This document shows, one piece after another, positions 43,153-55,911 of a DNA stretch of 64,000 nucleotides (position 1 is the first letter of the stretch; each line of letters begins with the position of its first letter). Origin of the DNA: Anodontia alba. Lineage: Eukaryota; Mollusca; Bivalvia; Lucinida; Lucinidae. The stretch covers positions 113,173,459-113,237,458 of the forward strand of contig OZ024823.1 of assembly GCA_964016985.1 (NCBI GenBank), read 5' to 3'. The notes beneath the pieces are model-generated. The model ran no database searches. It saw nothing but the letters and a program-made list of their open reading frames with translations, and was not told where the DNA came from. The translations under genes and the position numbers were made by a program.

Positions 43153-43385
43153 GGGTCCACTTGTTCAATAACGATATCGTTAATTAATGTATCGTTAAAA
43201 CTTTGATCATTAAATATGGCATATACGCTAATATTTTTGCTGAAAAAATGTGAGTAGCATTTGCAAAAGCTACTCACATTTTTTCAGCAAAAATACCTGT
43301 GAATTAGATATTGTACTTACTAGAGCAGTTAACATTTTGACCACTAACGAGCTCGTTAAGCTAACGGCGCTTTGAACAACTGGGC
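43153..43385. mobile_element. FB-B fold-back MITE
   Basis: GGGTCCACTTGTTCAATAACG to CTTTGAACAACTGGGC. Hairpin GTGAGTAGCATTTGCAAAAGCTACTCAC is given as arms GTGAGTAGC and GCTACTCAC. Confidence 0.83.
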
Positions 43386-43389
43386 ATTG

Positions 43390-43775
43390 GTGTCTTCGCA
43401 TTCTCTTTTACCTGAATACGTCTACCACAATGTACAAATTCCTGCACTTTATTGCATATTTTCCTATTGGTGACAACCAGTGGGCGGCCCGATTTTCTTT
43501 CAGATTCAAAAGAGTAGAAAGGAAGGCAATGATCAGGAATCGATACCTTCCGTCCAAGACACGAAAGGGAAAGAAAGACGCACTTAAAGCAACGGCACCA
43601 CAATCAAAACACAACAAGCAGAAAGTCAAAAGGACAAGTTCTTTCCAAACGATTGGCCAAACGGCTATCCAAAATGCAAATTTCACCAGGACATACATGC
43701 AAAGACATACACTGACAAAAATAGTAAACCACAGCAGAAACACCGCATTGGAACGGACAGTAAAAATTCTACACT
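43390..43775 (-). repeat. RT-tail repeat, solo copy
   Basis: On the minus strand it carries GTTTCTGCTGTGGTTTACTA, CTTGTCCTTTTGACTTTCTG and ATCGATTCCTGATCATTGCC in the same order as at 56240-56630 and 63475-63785. Confidence 0.75.
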
Positions 43776-43914
43776 GTCTGAACTCGTCAACCCAGAATTT
43801 TGCTTGAGCATATGACGGTGCTGAAGACTCAGATACGTCCATTAGTTCGCTATGTGTTTTCTTGCCTGGTTTCTCTTTCAAAAACAGGTAATGAATTACA
43901 GCTCTACATTCCAG
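43775..43914 (-). pseudogene. Mariner-family transposase HTH remnant
   Basis: The minus frame reads LECRAVIHYLFLKEKPGKK, then DVSESSAPSYAQAKFWVDEF. This is the N-terminal helix-turn-helix (HTH_48 type) of Mos1/SETMAR-like transposases, where the usual start is M-E-(C/Q)-RAVI. The start codon has become CTG. The frame runs into the RT-tail repeat before the expected (K)RGR...GRP linker, so it is a fragment. It is distinct from the mariner at 2800. Confidence 0.68.
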
Positions 43915-44099
43915 TTTAGGGCATAAGAAACCAATGATGTCAGGACTGCTGACTGGTGCAAAAATGAAGGGAAGCCCGGCGTAGCTATTCTTTTTAAGGC
44001 GGCCTGTGGTTAGTTAATAATAAAGATCAATTTAAACTTATTATTCTAATTTGAAGAAAAATGTTTGTATGTACTTTCCTGATTGTTTTAAAGAAATAA

Positions 44100-44900
44100 A
44101 TTTTTCCTCACATTCACCTATTCATACAACTGGAAACCACTCGTGAGAAGTGTCTCTGGAAAAGCTTGGAGACTTCTCAACCTTCTTAAAGCCCTCAAGT
44201 TTAGAGTGAGTAGAACAGCCTCAGAGAAGTCCCCTTAGACCCCTTTTAGAGTATAGTGATGTCGTTTGGGACAACTGCTTACTTGACTCTAAAACACACA
44301 GCTCGATGAAGTTCATGTCGAAGCTGCGCGAATTATAACTGGAGCAACCAAATTATGCAGTATTGAAAAGCGCCCCTCTCCCCTACTATTAGAGAAACAG
44401 CCAGATATAATCTTCGAAATTCTGAACACATTCAGAACTACAGAACTAGCACAAATCTGTTGTTTGACCATTTCTTTCCCTCGACAATATGCGATGGAAC
44501 AGTCTACCAAACGAAGTCAAAGAAGCACCATCTGTAGCAGCTTTCAAACACGCTTTAAACAGAAACATACAATTACCTCCTAAATATTTAAACGCCTGTA
44601 TACGCATGAGTCACATTCTCCATGCTAGGATGGGATGGGATGCAGTTCACTTAATTCCGACCTTTATCATAAAACGTATCGTCCAAAGCCCTTCTTGTAG
44701 CTGTGGAGAATTTGAAAGTGCCAAACGTTTCCTTTTCACGTGTGCTAACTACTCAATTGCCAGGGAATGATACCTACCACGCGATATACACAGTTATACA
44801 CTTAATGACCCGTTGCACTGGAAAAACAACTTTTCATTGTTGAGAATGAACTACTCACCTTACAAGTTCGATAAAAGTAAAAAAGGATGGCATTTGGAAA
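44100..44900 (+). pseudogene. LINE ORF2 C-terminal region, frameshifted
   Basis: In successive frames it reads SGKAWRLLNLLKALKF, PLLEYSDVVWDNC, LDEVHVEAARIITGATKLCS, RYNLRNSEHIQNYRTST, then MRWNSLPNEVKEAPSVAAFK, HILHARMGWDAVHL and SPSCSCGEFESAKRFLFTC. This is the familiar end of a Jockey/CR1-like LINE ORF2, with a thumb/C-terminal domain and a C-x-C...C cluster. At least three frameshifts and an internal stop make it dead. RT and endonuclease parts are not adjacent. Confidence 0.82.
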
Positions 44901-45265
44901 ACAATAACATATAAAATCACGAAAATCGGAGACTCGGTTTGATTGAATCTCTTCATATGCAACACTGTAGTTTGCGAGGCTGCATACGCCTCCTTGCGGT
45001 GGCTTGAGCGGTATTCGATTTTCAAAATAAACAAGATGGGCTCAATGATCCCAAAGGAAATAAAATATAACCTGCACTATGATGATGTACGGGGACACTT
45101 TTTACGGCCGCCACACGGCACAATAACAGCTACAGTACTTCATTGTCAAGACTTCATTGTCAAATCGGGAAGATTTGTTCAAGATTTCCTAGCATATAAT
45201 GTAAAATTGCTCTGATACATGTCTACCTCTTATTTGTCTATATAAATTATGTGTAGAGGAGTTAG
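44901..45265. other. No recognised family; 90-codon open frame not supported
   Basis: The open frame at 44943-45215 has no domain I recognise, and it directly follows the LINE remnant. Confidence 0.4.
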
Positions 45266-45266
45266 T

Positions 45267-45267
<1 letters not shown>

Positions 45268-45328
<61 letters not shown>

Positions 45329-45384
45329 CTCGTAGTCACTTTAAGTCAATATTTTAATCATGCTACTCAGTCATCTCCCCCTCC

Positions 45385-45423
<39 letters not shown>
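45268..45423. repeat. Two CT microsatellites
   Basis: CT runs at 45268-45324 and 45386-45423, embedded in duplicated sequence (CGTAGTCACTTTAAGTCAAT and CATATTCACTTTATCTCAAT follow them, each with ATATTTT). Confidence 0.88.
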
Positions 45424-47276
45424 GTTTTTTTCTCATATTCACTTTATCTCAATATTTTGAGTCATGGTACTGAACAATAATGTACACTACATTACTACAT
45501 TGGTTTAGGGGATGACACTTCTAAGCCAAGTGGCTTACTGTTAGGTCATTATGACAGATCTTATTTATATGTTGTACATGAATACTAGCTTGAAGTAAAA
45601 TATTGTTTAAACCAAATGTTTCTGTTTGTGTTTGCTGGAGCCAAGAGAGGAAGTGGAGTAATTCTAAAATTTAATTTTTGATACCCACTAATTGAGGAGT
45701 TGCTACATTCACCCTCCAAAAAGTCCCAGAAAGTGCTGGTTCCTTATTCATTTTGCTGTGCTAAGTCTTTGAAATAAAACAAAATTTGAAAGCCCTGCCA
45801 TACTCCGAAAATAACACTCAACTACCAAAAAGGATGGAATTATTATGGAGCTCTATGGGAAAATAATTAGTTCCCTGTAACCATTCGGATGAAAAGCAAA
45901 CCTTTGTGTCACTGGCATATCTTATCAATGAATAAACTGGTACCATTTTTACACATCCACAAATTGTGCTTTACAATAACATGTGAAAAGGTGGCCTTGC
46001 CAGTCAATCAGAAATCCGTTTGGCTAGTTACCGTTGAGTGTTTACTATTCGAAAGCTTTTATATAACATATATTACTGTAATGTCATATTCGGTTTCAAT
46101 GTATCAGATATAGTAAATAGCACTAAAATACTGATCAATCTGTCATTTAATCGGTAACAGCTGTTGAAAAATGGACAACCTTATGAAAGAAAAGTTCATA
46201 AATATTCCAGAATGATAAGTTTTCAATTTTACAAGGGCTTATTTTTGTGGCAAAACTTTCTTGTTAACATGTATAGACACCATTAGCTGTTGTTTTAAAA
46301 GTACTGCTGGTAAAACAAAACAAATTCCAATTAGTTATATTCAGTGAATGTTAGAAAATCAAATGTATCATGATTTCTCTTGGTTGGTAAAAAATTATTG
46401 AATAAAAACAATATGAGTTTCCATGGTAAACTCTGCTGACAGAAATAGCGTTGTTTTTCACAGTATATCAAAAGGAATAGCAATGATTTTGATTATTGCC
46501 ATTTATTTGGTCATCAAATAATGAAATTAATACGAAAACTGAATTTTATAGAACAAATAAAGATTTATAAATTTAGACAAAACGATCAATAGGTAACGTA
46601 TACAACCCCAATCTGGCGATTAAGGCAATTAAGAATTCTTTACAGGGTACGGCTGGGCTTCCAAATTTTGTTTTAATTTTAAAACCAGTCTTCGCACAGT
46701 AAAATAAATAAGAAAAATTACCAGCGACACCAGCACTTTCTGGGACTTTTTGGAAACTGCATGTAGCAATCCCTCAATTGGCAAATACGAAAAATTAAAA
46801 TTTTGAAATCTCATCTTAGTATGGAGCTCTATAGGAAAAATAATTTGTTTCAATGTACCCTACAATCACTAATATAATGCATTCTAAGAGTAAGAACCAG
46901 AGACAAAACAGTTTTATCTAGCCTAAACTTTTTAGATAAAACCGCAGGAGAAAATGTGTAAACTGTTTGCTTTGCTTAGTTCAAGTTATACGAAATTCTC
47001 ATTGGAGAGGGTATTCTTAGAGGGTTTTGGGTCTAATAGTAACTCATGAAAAACATTTTCTAGGGTTTAGCAGTGCCATTCTGAATGTATTACCCAAATG
47101 TAACGTAAGCTTGAAACCACTGCTGCAGTAAGGTCTATCGAAACTCCAATTTTACGGCGACCCTCTGTAAAACCTGAAGGATTATTGATATTAATGATTA
47201 AAATAATGGCACTTGTTACAAAAAAGTAGAATACACAGAAATGTTCTGCGGTAGAATACAAACATAGTTGTTAACA
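45424..47276. other. Unclassified AT-rich region with internal repeats
   Basis: 45650-45800 and 46660-46815 form an inverted repeat (CCAGCACTTTCTGGGACTTT on one strand each, then TGTAGCAA and CTCAATT). TATGGAGCTCTATGGGAAAA at 45847 and TATGGAGCTCTATAGGAAAA at 46821 are direct. 46320-46630 duplicates 40490-40760. No exon seen. Confidence 0.6.
46320..46630 (+). repeat. Diverged direct repeat, copy 2 (partner 40490-40760)
   Basis: See 40490-40760 for the shared blocks. The copies are about 5.8 kb apart in the same orientation. Confidence 0.65.
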
Positions 47277-50200
47277 CAAATATGGGTCAACACTTTGCCT
47301 CCCTTCTTTAAATGCACGAGGAACCTCCACAAACGCCCCCCCCCCCTCTCAACAATAGCCACCTCCTTACAAAATCCACTTTTCTCATTACCCAAAGTGC
47401 CGTTTTACTATATATATTTAATCCCCAACAACAACCGTAAGTGTCGTTTTACTACATATTTAATCCCCAACAACAACCATCTCCCTATAACAGTCACTTT
47501 TCTGATTTCCCAAAGTGCTCTTTTACTATATACTTAAGCTCCCAACAACAACCATCTCCCTATAACAATCACTTTTATGATTTCCCAAAGTGCCATTTTA
47601 CTATATATTTTATCTCCCAACAACACCTATCTCCCTATAACAGTCACTTTTCTGATTTCCCAAAGTGCCGTTTTACTATATACTTAACCCACCAACAACA
47701 AATATCTCCCTATAACAGCCACTTTTCCGATTTCCCAAAGTGCCCTTTTACTATATACTTAACCACTCAACAATAACAATCTCCCTGTAACAACCATTTT
47801 TCTAATTTCCCAAAGTGCCCTTTTACTATACACTTAACCACGAACAATAACCATCTCCCTGGAACAGTCACTTTTCTGATTTCTCAAAACGCCCTTTTAC
47901 TAGATACAAACAATAACCGTCTCCCTATAACGGCCAGTCTTCTGATTTCCCAAAGCGCCCTTTTACTGGATACTTACCCCCCCCCCCGCCCCAATAATAA
48001 TCATCTCCCTAAAACAATCACTTTTCTGATTCCACAAAGTGCCCTTTTACTAGATACTTAACCCCCAACAATAACCATATCCCTATAACAGCCACTTTTC
48101 TCATTTCCTAAGGTGCCGTTTTACTCAATACTTAACCCCTCAACAACAGTCACCGCCCTACAATATCCACGTTTTTCTAATTCCCAAAGTATCCTTTTAC
48201 TATATTCTTAATTCCCCAAAATACTTATCTCCCCAAAACAGTCACATTTCTGATTTTCCAAAGTGCAGGTTTACTAATTACTTAACCCCTTCATAACAGT
48301 CATCTCCCTACAATATCCACTTTTTTTCTGATTTCCCAACGTGCCGTTATACTATATATTTAACCCCCAACAACAACTATCACCCTATAAATCCACTTTT
48401 CTGATTACCCAAAGTGTCATTTTACTAATTGCTTAACCTCTCAAAAACTCCCTACAAAATCCACTTCTAATTCCTCGAAGTGTCCTTTTACTATGTACTT
48501 AACCCCTCAAAAACAACCGTTTCACTAAAACAGCCACTTTTCTGATTTCCCAAATGCCCTTTTAGTTTATAGTTTACCTTTCAATAACAATCATCTCCAT
48601 ACAATATCCACTTTTCTGATTTCCCAAAGAGCCCTTTCACTATATACATTTATACAAATATGGGTCAACAGTTTGCTTCCCTTCTTTAAATACACGAGGA
48701 ACCTCCACAAACGGTCCTCCCTCAACAACAGTCACCTCCCTACAATATCCACCTTTCTGATTACCAAAGTGCCGTTTTACTATATATTTAATCCCCCAAC
48801 AACAACCAACTCCCTATAACAGCCACTTTTCTTATTTCCCAAAGTGCCGTTGTACTAATTACTTAACCTCTCAACAACAGTCACCTCCCTACAATAGCCA
48901 CTTTTCTGATTTTCCAAAGTGCCCTTTTACTATATACTTAACCCCTCGACAACAAACATCTCCCTATAGTAGCCACTTTTCGGACTTCCCAAAGTGCCCT
49001 TTTACTAATTACTAAAACCCTCAACAACAGTCATCTCCCTATAATATTCACTTTTCTGATTTCCCAAAGTGCCCTTTTACTATATACTTAACCCTAAACA
49101 ATTGTCACCTCTCTACAATATTCACATTTTTGTTTCACTTTTAAAGTGGCCTTTACTTATTATTTAACCCATCAGCAACAGTCACCTCCCTACAATATCC
49201 ACTCTTCTGATTTCTCAAAGTGCTGGTTTGCTTTATACTTAACCCCTCCAAAAATAACCATCTCCCTATAACAGTCACTTTTTCTGATTTCAAAAGAACC
49301 GTCTTACTATATACTGATTTCCCAACTTGCCCTTTTATTTGATACTTAATCCATCTACAACAGTCACCATTCTAGAATATCCACTTTTCTGATTTCCCAA
49401 AGCGCCCTTTTACTAATTACTTAACCCATCACAACAGTAACCTTCCTACAATATCCACTTTTTCTGATGTCCCAACGTTCCCTTCTACTGTTTACTTAAG
49501 CCATCTGCAACAGTCACCACTCTGGAATATCCATTTTTCTGATTTCCCACTTAACCACCACCCCAACAATAACCTATTCCCTATAATAACCACTTTTCTG
49601 ATTTCCCAAAGTGCCGTATTTATTAATTACTTAACCCTTCCACAACAGTCATCTCCCTACAATATCCACTTTTCCTGATTTCAAAACGTGCCTTTTACTA
49701 TATACTTAACCCTCAACAACACCCATCTCCCTGTAGCATTCATTTTTCTTATTACCCAAAGTGTCCTCTTACATATTTCTAAATCCCTCAAAAACAGTCA
49801 CCTCCCTACAAAATCCTGATTTCTCAAAGTGCCCATTTATCATATAGTTAACCCCTCAACAACAACCGTTTCACTATGACAGCCACTTTTTCTGATTTCC
49901 AGATGCCCTTTTAGTTTATACTTTTAAGTTTATCTTTCAACAACACTCATCTCCCTATAATATTCACTTTCCTGATTTCCCAAAGAGTCCTTTTACTATA
50001 TACTTAACCCCCAACAACAACCGTCTCTGTATAACAGCCACTTTTCTGATTTCCCAAAGGGCCGTTTTACTAATTTCTTAACCCCTCAACAACAGTCCCC
50101 TCCCTACAATATCCGCTGTTCTGATTTTCCAAAGTGCCGCTTTACTATATACTTAACCCCTCAACAACAAACATCTCCCTAAAACAGCCAATTTACTGAT

Positions 50201-53200
50201 TTCCCAAATTGCCCTTTTACTAATTACCTAACCACTCAACAACAGTCACCTCGCTACAATATCCACTTTTCTGATTTTCAAGTGTGCCGTTTTACTATAT
50301 ATTTAACCCCTCAACAACAACCATTTTCCTACAACAGCCACCTTTCTGATTTTTCAAAAGGCCCTTTTACTAATTACAAAACCCCTAAATAACAGTCACC
50401 TCCTTACAATGTCCATTTTTTTCTGATTTTCCAAAGTGCCCTTTGACTAATTGCTTAACTCATCACAACAGTCACCTCCTTCAATATCCACTTTCTCTGA
50501 TTTCCCAAAGTGCCCTTTAACTTTACATTTAACCCATCTACAACAGTCAGCACTCTAGAAAACCCACTTTTCTGATTTCCAAAGGACCCTTTTACTATAT
50601 AATTACCCCCCCCACCCCAACAACAACAACCATCTACTTATAACAGCCACTTTTCTGATTTCTCAAAGTGCCGTTTTTATTAATAATTCCTCCACAACAG
50701 TCTTCTCCCTAAAATATCCACTTTCTTTCTGATTTCCAAACGTGTCGTTTTACTATATTCTTAACCCGCCAACAAGAACCATCTCCCTATAACAGTCAAG
50801 TTTCTGATTTCTCAAAGTGCTGTTTTACTATATCTTTAACCTCTCCAACAACAACCGTCTCCCTATAACAGTCACTTTTATGATTTACCAAACTGCAATC
50901 TTACTATGTACTTAACCCTCCAACAACAACCATCTCCTTATAACAGTCACTTTTATGATTTACCAAAGTGCAACCCTACTATGTACTTAACTCTCCAACA
51001 ACAACCATCTCCCTATAACAGTCACTTTTATGATTTACCAAAGTGCAACCTTACTATGTACTTAACCCTCCAACAACAACCGTCTCCCTATAACAGTCAC
51101 TTTTATGATTTACCAAACTGCAATCTTACTATGTACTTAACCCTCCAACAACAACCATCTCCTTATAACAGTCATTTTTATGATTTACCAAAGTGCAACC
51201 TTACTATGTACTTAACCCTCCAACAACAACCGTCTCCTTATAACAGTCACTTTTATGATTTACCAAAGTGCAACCTTACTATGTACTTAACCCTCCAACA
51301 ACAACCGTCTCCCTATAACAGTCACTTTTATGATTTACCAAACTGCAACCTTACTATGTACTTAACCCTCCAACAACAACCATCTCCTTATAACAGTACT
51401 TTTTATGATTTACCAAAGTGCAACCTTACTATGTACTTAACCCTCCAACAACAATCATCTCCTTATAACAGTCACTTTTATGATTTACCAAAGTGCAACC
51501 TTACTATGTATCTAACCCTCCAACAACAACCATCTCCCTATAACAGCCAATGTTCTGATTTCCCAAAGTGCCGTTTAACTATATGATTAACACTCGAACA
51601 ACAACCATCTCCCTAAAACAGTCACTTTTCTGATTCCCCAAAGTGCAATTTTACTATTTACTTAACCCTAACTAACAACCGTCTCCCTATAACTGTCTAT
51701 TTTCTGATTTCCAAAGAAGTGCCCTTCTCATCACAACAGTCACCTCCTACAATATCCGCTTTCCCTGATTTCCAAAAGTGCCCTTTTACTTTACACTTAA
51801 CCCATCTACAACAGTCAGCGCTCCAGAATATCCACTTTTCTGATTTCGAAAAGAGCCCTTTTACCATAAACTTACCCCCCCCCCCCCACACACAACAACA
51901 ACCATCTCCGTATAACAGCCACTTTTCTCAAAGTGCCGTTTTACTAATTACTTAATTTCTCCACTACAGTCTTCTCCCTACAATATCCACTTTCTTTCTG
52001 ATTTCCAAACGTGCCGTTTTACTTTATACTTAATCCCCCAACAGCAACCATCTCCCTAAACAGCCACTTTTCTGATTTCTCAAAATGCTGTTTTACTATA
52101 TCCTTAACCTCTCCAACAACAACCATCTCCCTATAACAGTCACTTTTATGATTTACCAAACTGCAATCTTACTATGTACTTAACCCTCCAACAACAACCA
52201 TCTCCTTATAACAGTCACTTTTATGATTCACCAAAGTGCAGCCTTACTATGTACTTAACCCTCCAACAACAACCGTCTCCCTAAAACAGTCACTTTTATG
52301 ATTTACCAAACTGCAACCTTACTATGTACTTAACCCTCCAACAACAACCATCTCCTTATAACAGTATCTTTTATGATTTACCAAAGTGCAACCTTACTAT
52401 GTACTTAACCCTCCAACAACAATCATCTCCTTATAACAGTCACTTTTATGATTTACCAAAGTGCAACCTTACTATGTACTTAATCCTCCAACAACAACCA
52501 CCTATAACAGCCAATGTTCTGATTTCCCAAAGTGCCGTTTAACTATATGATTAACACTCGAACAACAACCATCTCCCTAAAACAGTCACTTTTCTGATTC
52601 CCCAAAGTGCAATTTTACTATTTACTTAACCCTAACTAACAACCGTCTCCCTGTAACTGTCTATTTTCTAATTTCCAAAGAAGTGCCCTTCTCATCACAA
52701 CAGTCACCTCCTACAATATCCACTTTCCCTGATTTCTAAAATTGCCCTTTTACTTTACACTTAACCCATCTACAACAGTCAGCACTCTAGAATATCCACT
52801 TTTCTGATTTCCCAAAGAGCCCTTTTACTATAAACTTACCCCCCCCCCAACAACAACCATCTCCGTTTAACAGCCACTTTTCTGATTTCTCAAAGTGCCG
52901 TTTTACTAATTACTTAATTTCTCCACTACAGTCTTCTCCCTATAATATCCACTTTCTTTCTGATTTCCAAACGTGCCGTTTTACCTTATACTTCCCCCAA
53001 CAGCAACCATCTCCCTAAACAGCCACTTTTCTGATTTCTCAAAGTGCTGTTTTACTATATCCTTGACCTCTCCAACAACAACCGTCTCCCTATAACAATC
53101 ATTTTTATGATTTACCAAACTGCAATCTTACTATGTACGTAACCCTCCAACAACAATCATCTCCTTATAACAGCCAATGTTCTGATTTCCCAAAGTGCTG

Positions 53201-55610
53201 TTTAACTATATGATTAACACCCGAACAACAACCATCTCCCTAAAACAGTCACTTTTCTGATTCCCTAAAGTGCAGTTTTACTATATACTTAACCCTAACC
53301 AACTACCATCTCCCTATAACAGTTTATTTCTGATTTACCAAAGTGCGCTTATACTATATACTTAACCCCAAATAATAACCATCTCCCTATTTTTCTGATT
53401 TCCCAAACTGCCCTTTTACTATATCCTTAACACCCCAACAATAATCATCTCCCTATAACAGTCACTTTTCTGATTTCCCAAAGTGCCATTTTACTATTTA
53501 CTTAACCCCTCAACAATAACAATCTCTCTATAACAGCCACTTTTCTGATTTACCATAGTGCACTTTTTTCTATTTACTTAACTTTACCAACAATAGCCAT
53601 CTCCCTTTAACAGCCTTCTTTTCTGATTTTCCAGTGCCGTTTTACTAATTTCTTAACATCTCCAAAACAACCATCTCCCTATAAGTATAACATACACTTT
53701 TCTGATTACCCAAAGTTACCCAAATTATTACTTAACCCCTCAAAAACAGTCACCTCCCTACAAAATCCACTTCTAATTTCTCAAAAGACCCTTTTACTAT
53801 ATACTATACCCCTCAAAAACAACTGTTTCCCTAAAACATCCACTTTACTGAATTTCCAAAGTGCCTTTTTAGTTAATACTTAATCTTTCAACAACAATCA
53901 CCTCTCTACAATATCCACTTTTCTGATTTCCCAAAGTGCCGTTTTACTAATTACTTAACCCCTCAACAACAGTCACCTCTCTACAATATCCACTTATAAG
54001 AATTCCCAAAGTGCTCTTTTATTATATACTTAACCCCTCAACAACAATCACCTCTCTACAATATCCACTTTTCTGATTTCCTAAAGTGCCGTTTTACTAA
54101 TTACTTAACCCCTCAACAACAGTCACGTCTCTACAATATACACTTATAAGAATTCCCAAAGTGCTCTTTTATTATATACTTAACCCCTCAACAACAGTCA
54201 CCTCCCTACAATGTTCACTTTTCTGATTTCCTAACGTGCCCTTTACTATATACTTAATCCTCCAACAACAACCATCTCCCTATAACAGCCACTTCTTTGA
54301 TTTCCCAAAGTGCCTCTTTTACTAATTACTTAACCCCTCAACAAGAGTCACCTTCCTACAATATCCACTCTCCTGATTCCCAAAGTGCCGAACAACTATA
54401 TATTTAGCCCTTCAACAATAACCATCTCCCTATAACAGTCACTTTTCCAAAGTGTTGTTTTACTCTATACTTAACCCCTCAACAACAACCATTTGCCTTT
54501 TACAGCCACCATTCTGCTTTTCAAAAATGCCTTTTACATATTACTTAACCTAACATAACAGTCACCTTCCTACAATTTTTTTTCTAATTTCCCTTTTACT
54601 AATTACTTACGAGCGAATTACAACGTTCACCTTCCTACAATATCCACTTTCTCTGATTTTCCAAAGTGCCCCTTCACTGTATACTTAACCCATCTACAAC
54701 AGTCACCACTAAAGAATATCAACTTTTCTAATTTCCCAAAGTGCCCTTTTTCTATATACTAATCCCCCCCATACACAACAATAACCATCTCCCTGTAACA
54801 GCCACTTTTATGATTTCCCAAAGTGCCACTTTACTAATTACTTAATCTCTTCACAACAGTCTTCTCCCTACAATATCCACTTTTTCTGATTTCCCAACGT
54901 GCCGTTTTACTTTATACTTCATCCCCCAACAGCAACCATCTCCCTATAACAACCACTTTTCTGATTTCCCAAAGTGCCGTTTTACTAAATACTTAACCCC
55001 TCCACAACAGTTATCTGCATACAATATCCACTTTTTTTCTGATTATCAACGTGGCATTTTACTATATACTTAACCTCTCAATAACAACCATCTCCCTATA
55101 ACGACCCCTTTACTGATTTCCCAAAGTGCCCTTTTACTGATTACTTAACCCCTCAGCAACAATCACCTCCCTACAATATCCACTTTTTCTGATTTTCCTA
55201 AGTGTCCTTTTACTGAGTACCTTATCTCTCAACAACAGCCCTATCATATATTTTTTTCTGATTTCCCAAAGTTCCCGTTTACCACAAATAACAATCTCCC
55301 TGGATCAGTCACTTTTCTGATTTACAAATATGCTCTTTTACTATATACTTAACCCCTCAACAACATCACCTCCCTACAATATCCACTTTTTCTGTTTTCC
55401 CAAAGAGTCATTTTTCTACATAACTAACCTCAGCAACAAACATCTCCCTATAACAGCCACTTTTCTGATTTCCCAAAGTGCCCTTTTACTAACCTCTCAA
55501 CAACAGTCACGGCAATACAATATCTACTTTTCTGATTTCCAAAAGGGCCGTTTACTATATTCTTAACCCCTCAACAACAACCATCTCCTAAAGAAGTTTT
55601 TGCTAAAGAA
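47277..55610. repeat. 8.3 kb satellite array, 75-bp monomer, about 110 copies
   Basis: A typical monomer runs CTCAACAACAACCATCTCCC, TATAACAGCCACTTTTCTGA, TTTCCCAAAGTGCCCTTTTA, then CTATATACTTAACCC. Outer monomers are diverged. Those at 50880-51560 are nearly identical and keep a frame open for 226 codons (25-residue repeat MYLTLQQQPSPYNSHFYDLP...). No splice, start or domain evidence supports translation. The boundary segment GAGGAACCTCCACAAACG (47318) recurs inside the array at 48697. Confidence 0.93.
50880..53220. repeat. Homogenised core and higher-order units of the satellite
   Basis: Monomers with ACCAAAGTGCAACCTTACTA form a block at 50880-51560 and shorter blocks at 52090-52500 and 53060-53180. 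The marker AACAC(T/C)CGAACAACAACC occurs at 51591, 52555 and 53218, spaced 964 and 663 bp. The difference, 301 bp, is four monomers. Local unequal exchange is the simple reading. Confidence 0.82.
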
Positions 55611-55911
55611 GTTTAACAGTTAATTTTTTATTCACATAAATAAACGTCAAAAAGATTGCCTTTGGAAATAAAGAACACACTATGGATTAAAGTAATTATC
55701 GTAACAAAACAGACATTGACCTGCAGTAAACGCTGAAAAAGTAATACTCCTACAACTGCAATGTCAAAATGACATACACAAAACATTTATAAAGTTCAAA
55801 TTAAACAGTCAAAATCTGTATGTGGAGTTACACTCACAAGACACGTACTCCATAGTCTATGTATCACAAAATCTCTCAAACAAAATCGTGTAGAAAGTCC
55901 TGAAAATGTGA
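55611..55911. other. No recognisable feature
   Basis: AT-rich sequence between the satellite and the next repeat. Confidence 0.5.

Noticed and set aside
44943..45215. 90-codon open frame after the LINE remnant
   Set aside because: No recognisable domain. One short phrase looked like a LINE C-terminus, but the remainder does not support it.
50906..51586. 226-codon open frame with repeat LTLQQQPSPYNSHFYDLP
   Set aside because: Same cause: homogenised 75-bp monomers. Diverged monomers on both sides carry stops.
47277..55610. CRISPR-like regular spacing
   Set aside because: The whole 75-bp unit repeats with no unique spacers, in a eukaryotic context without cas genes.
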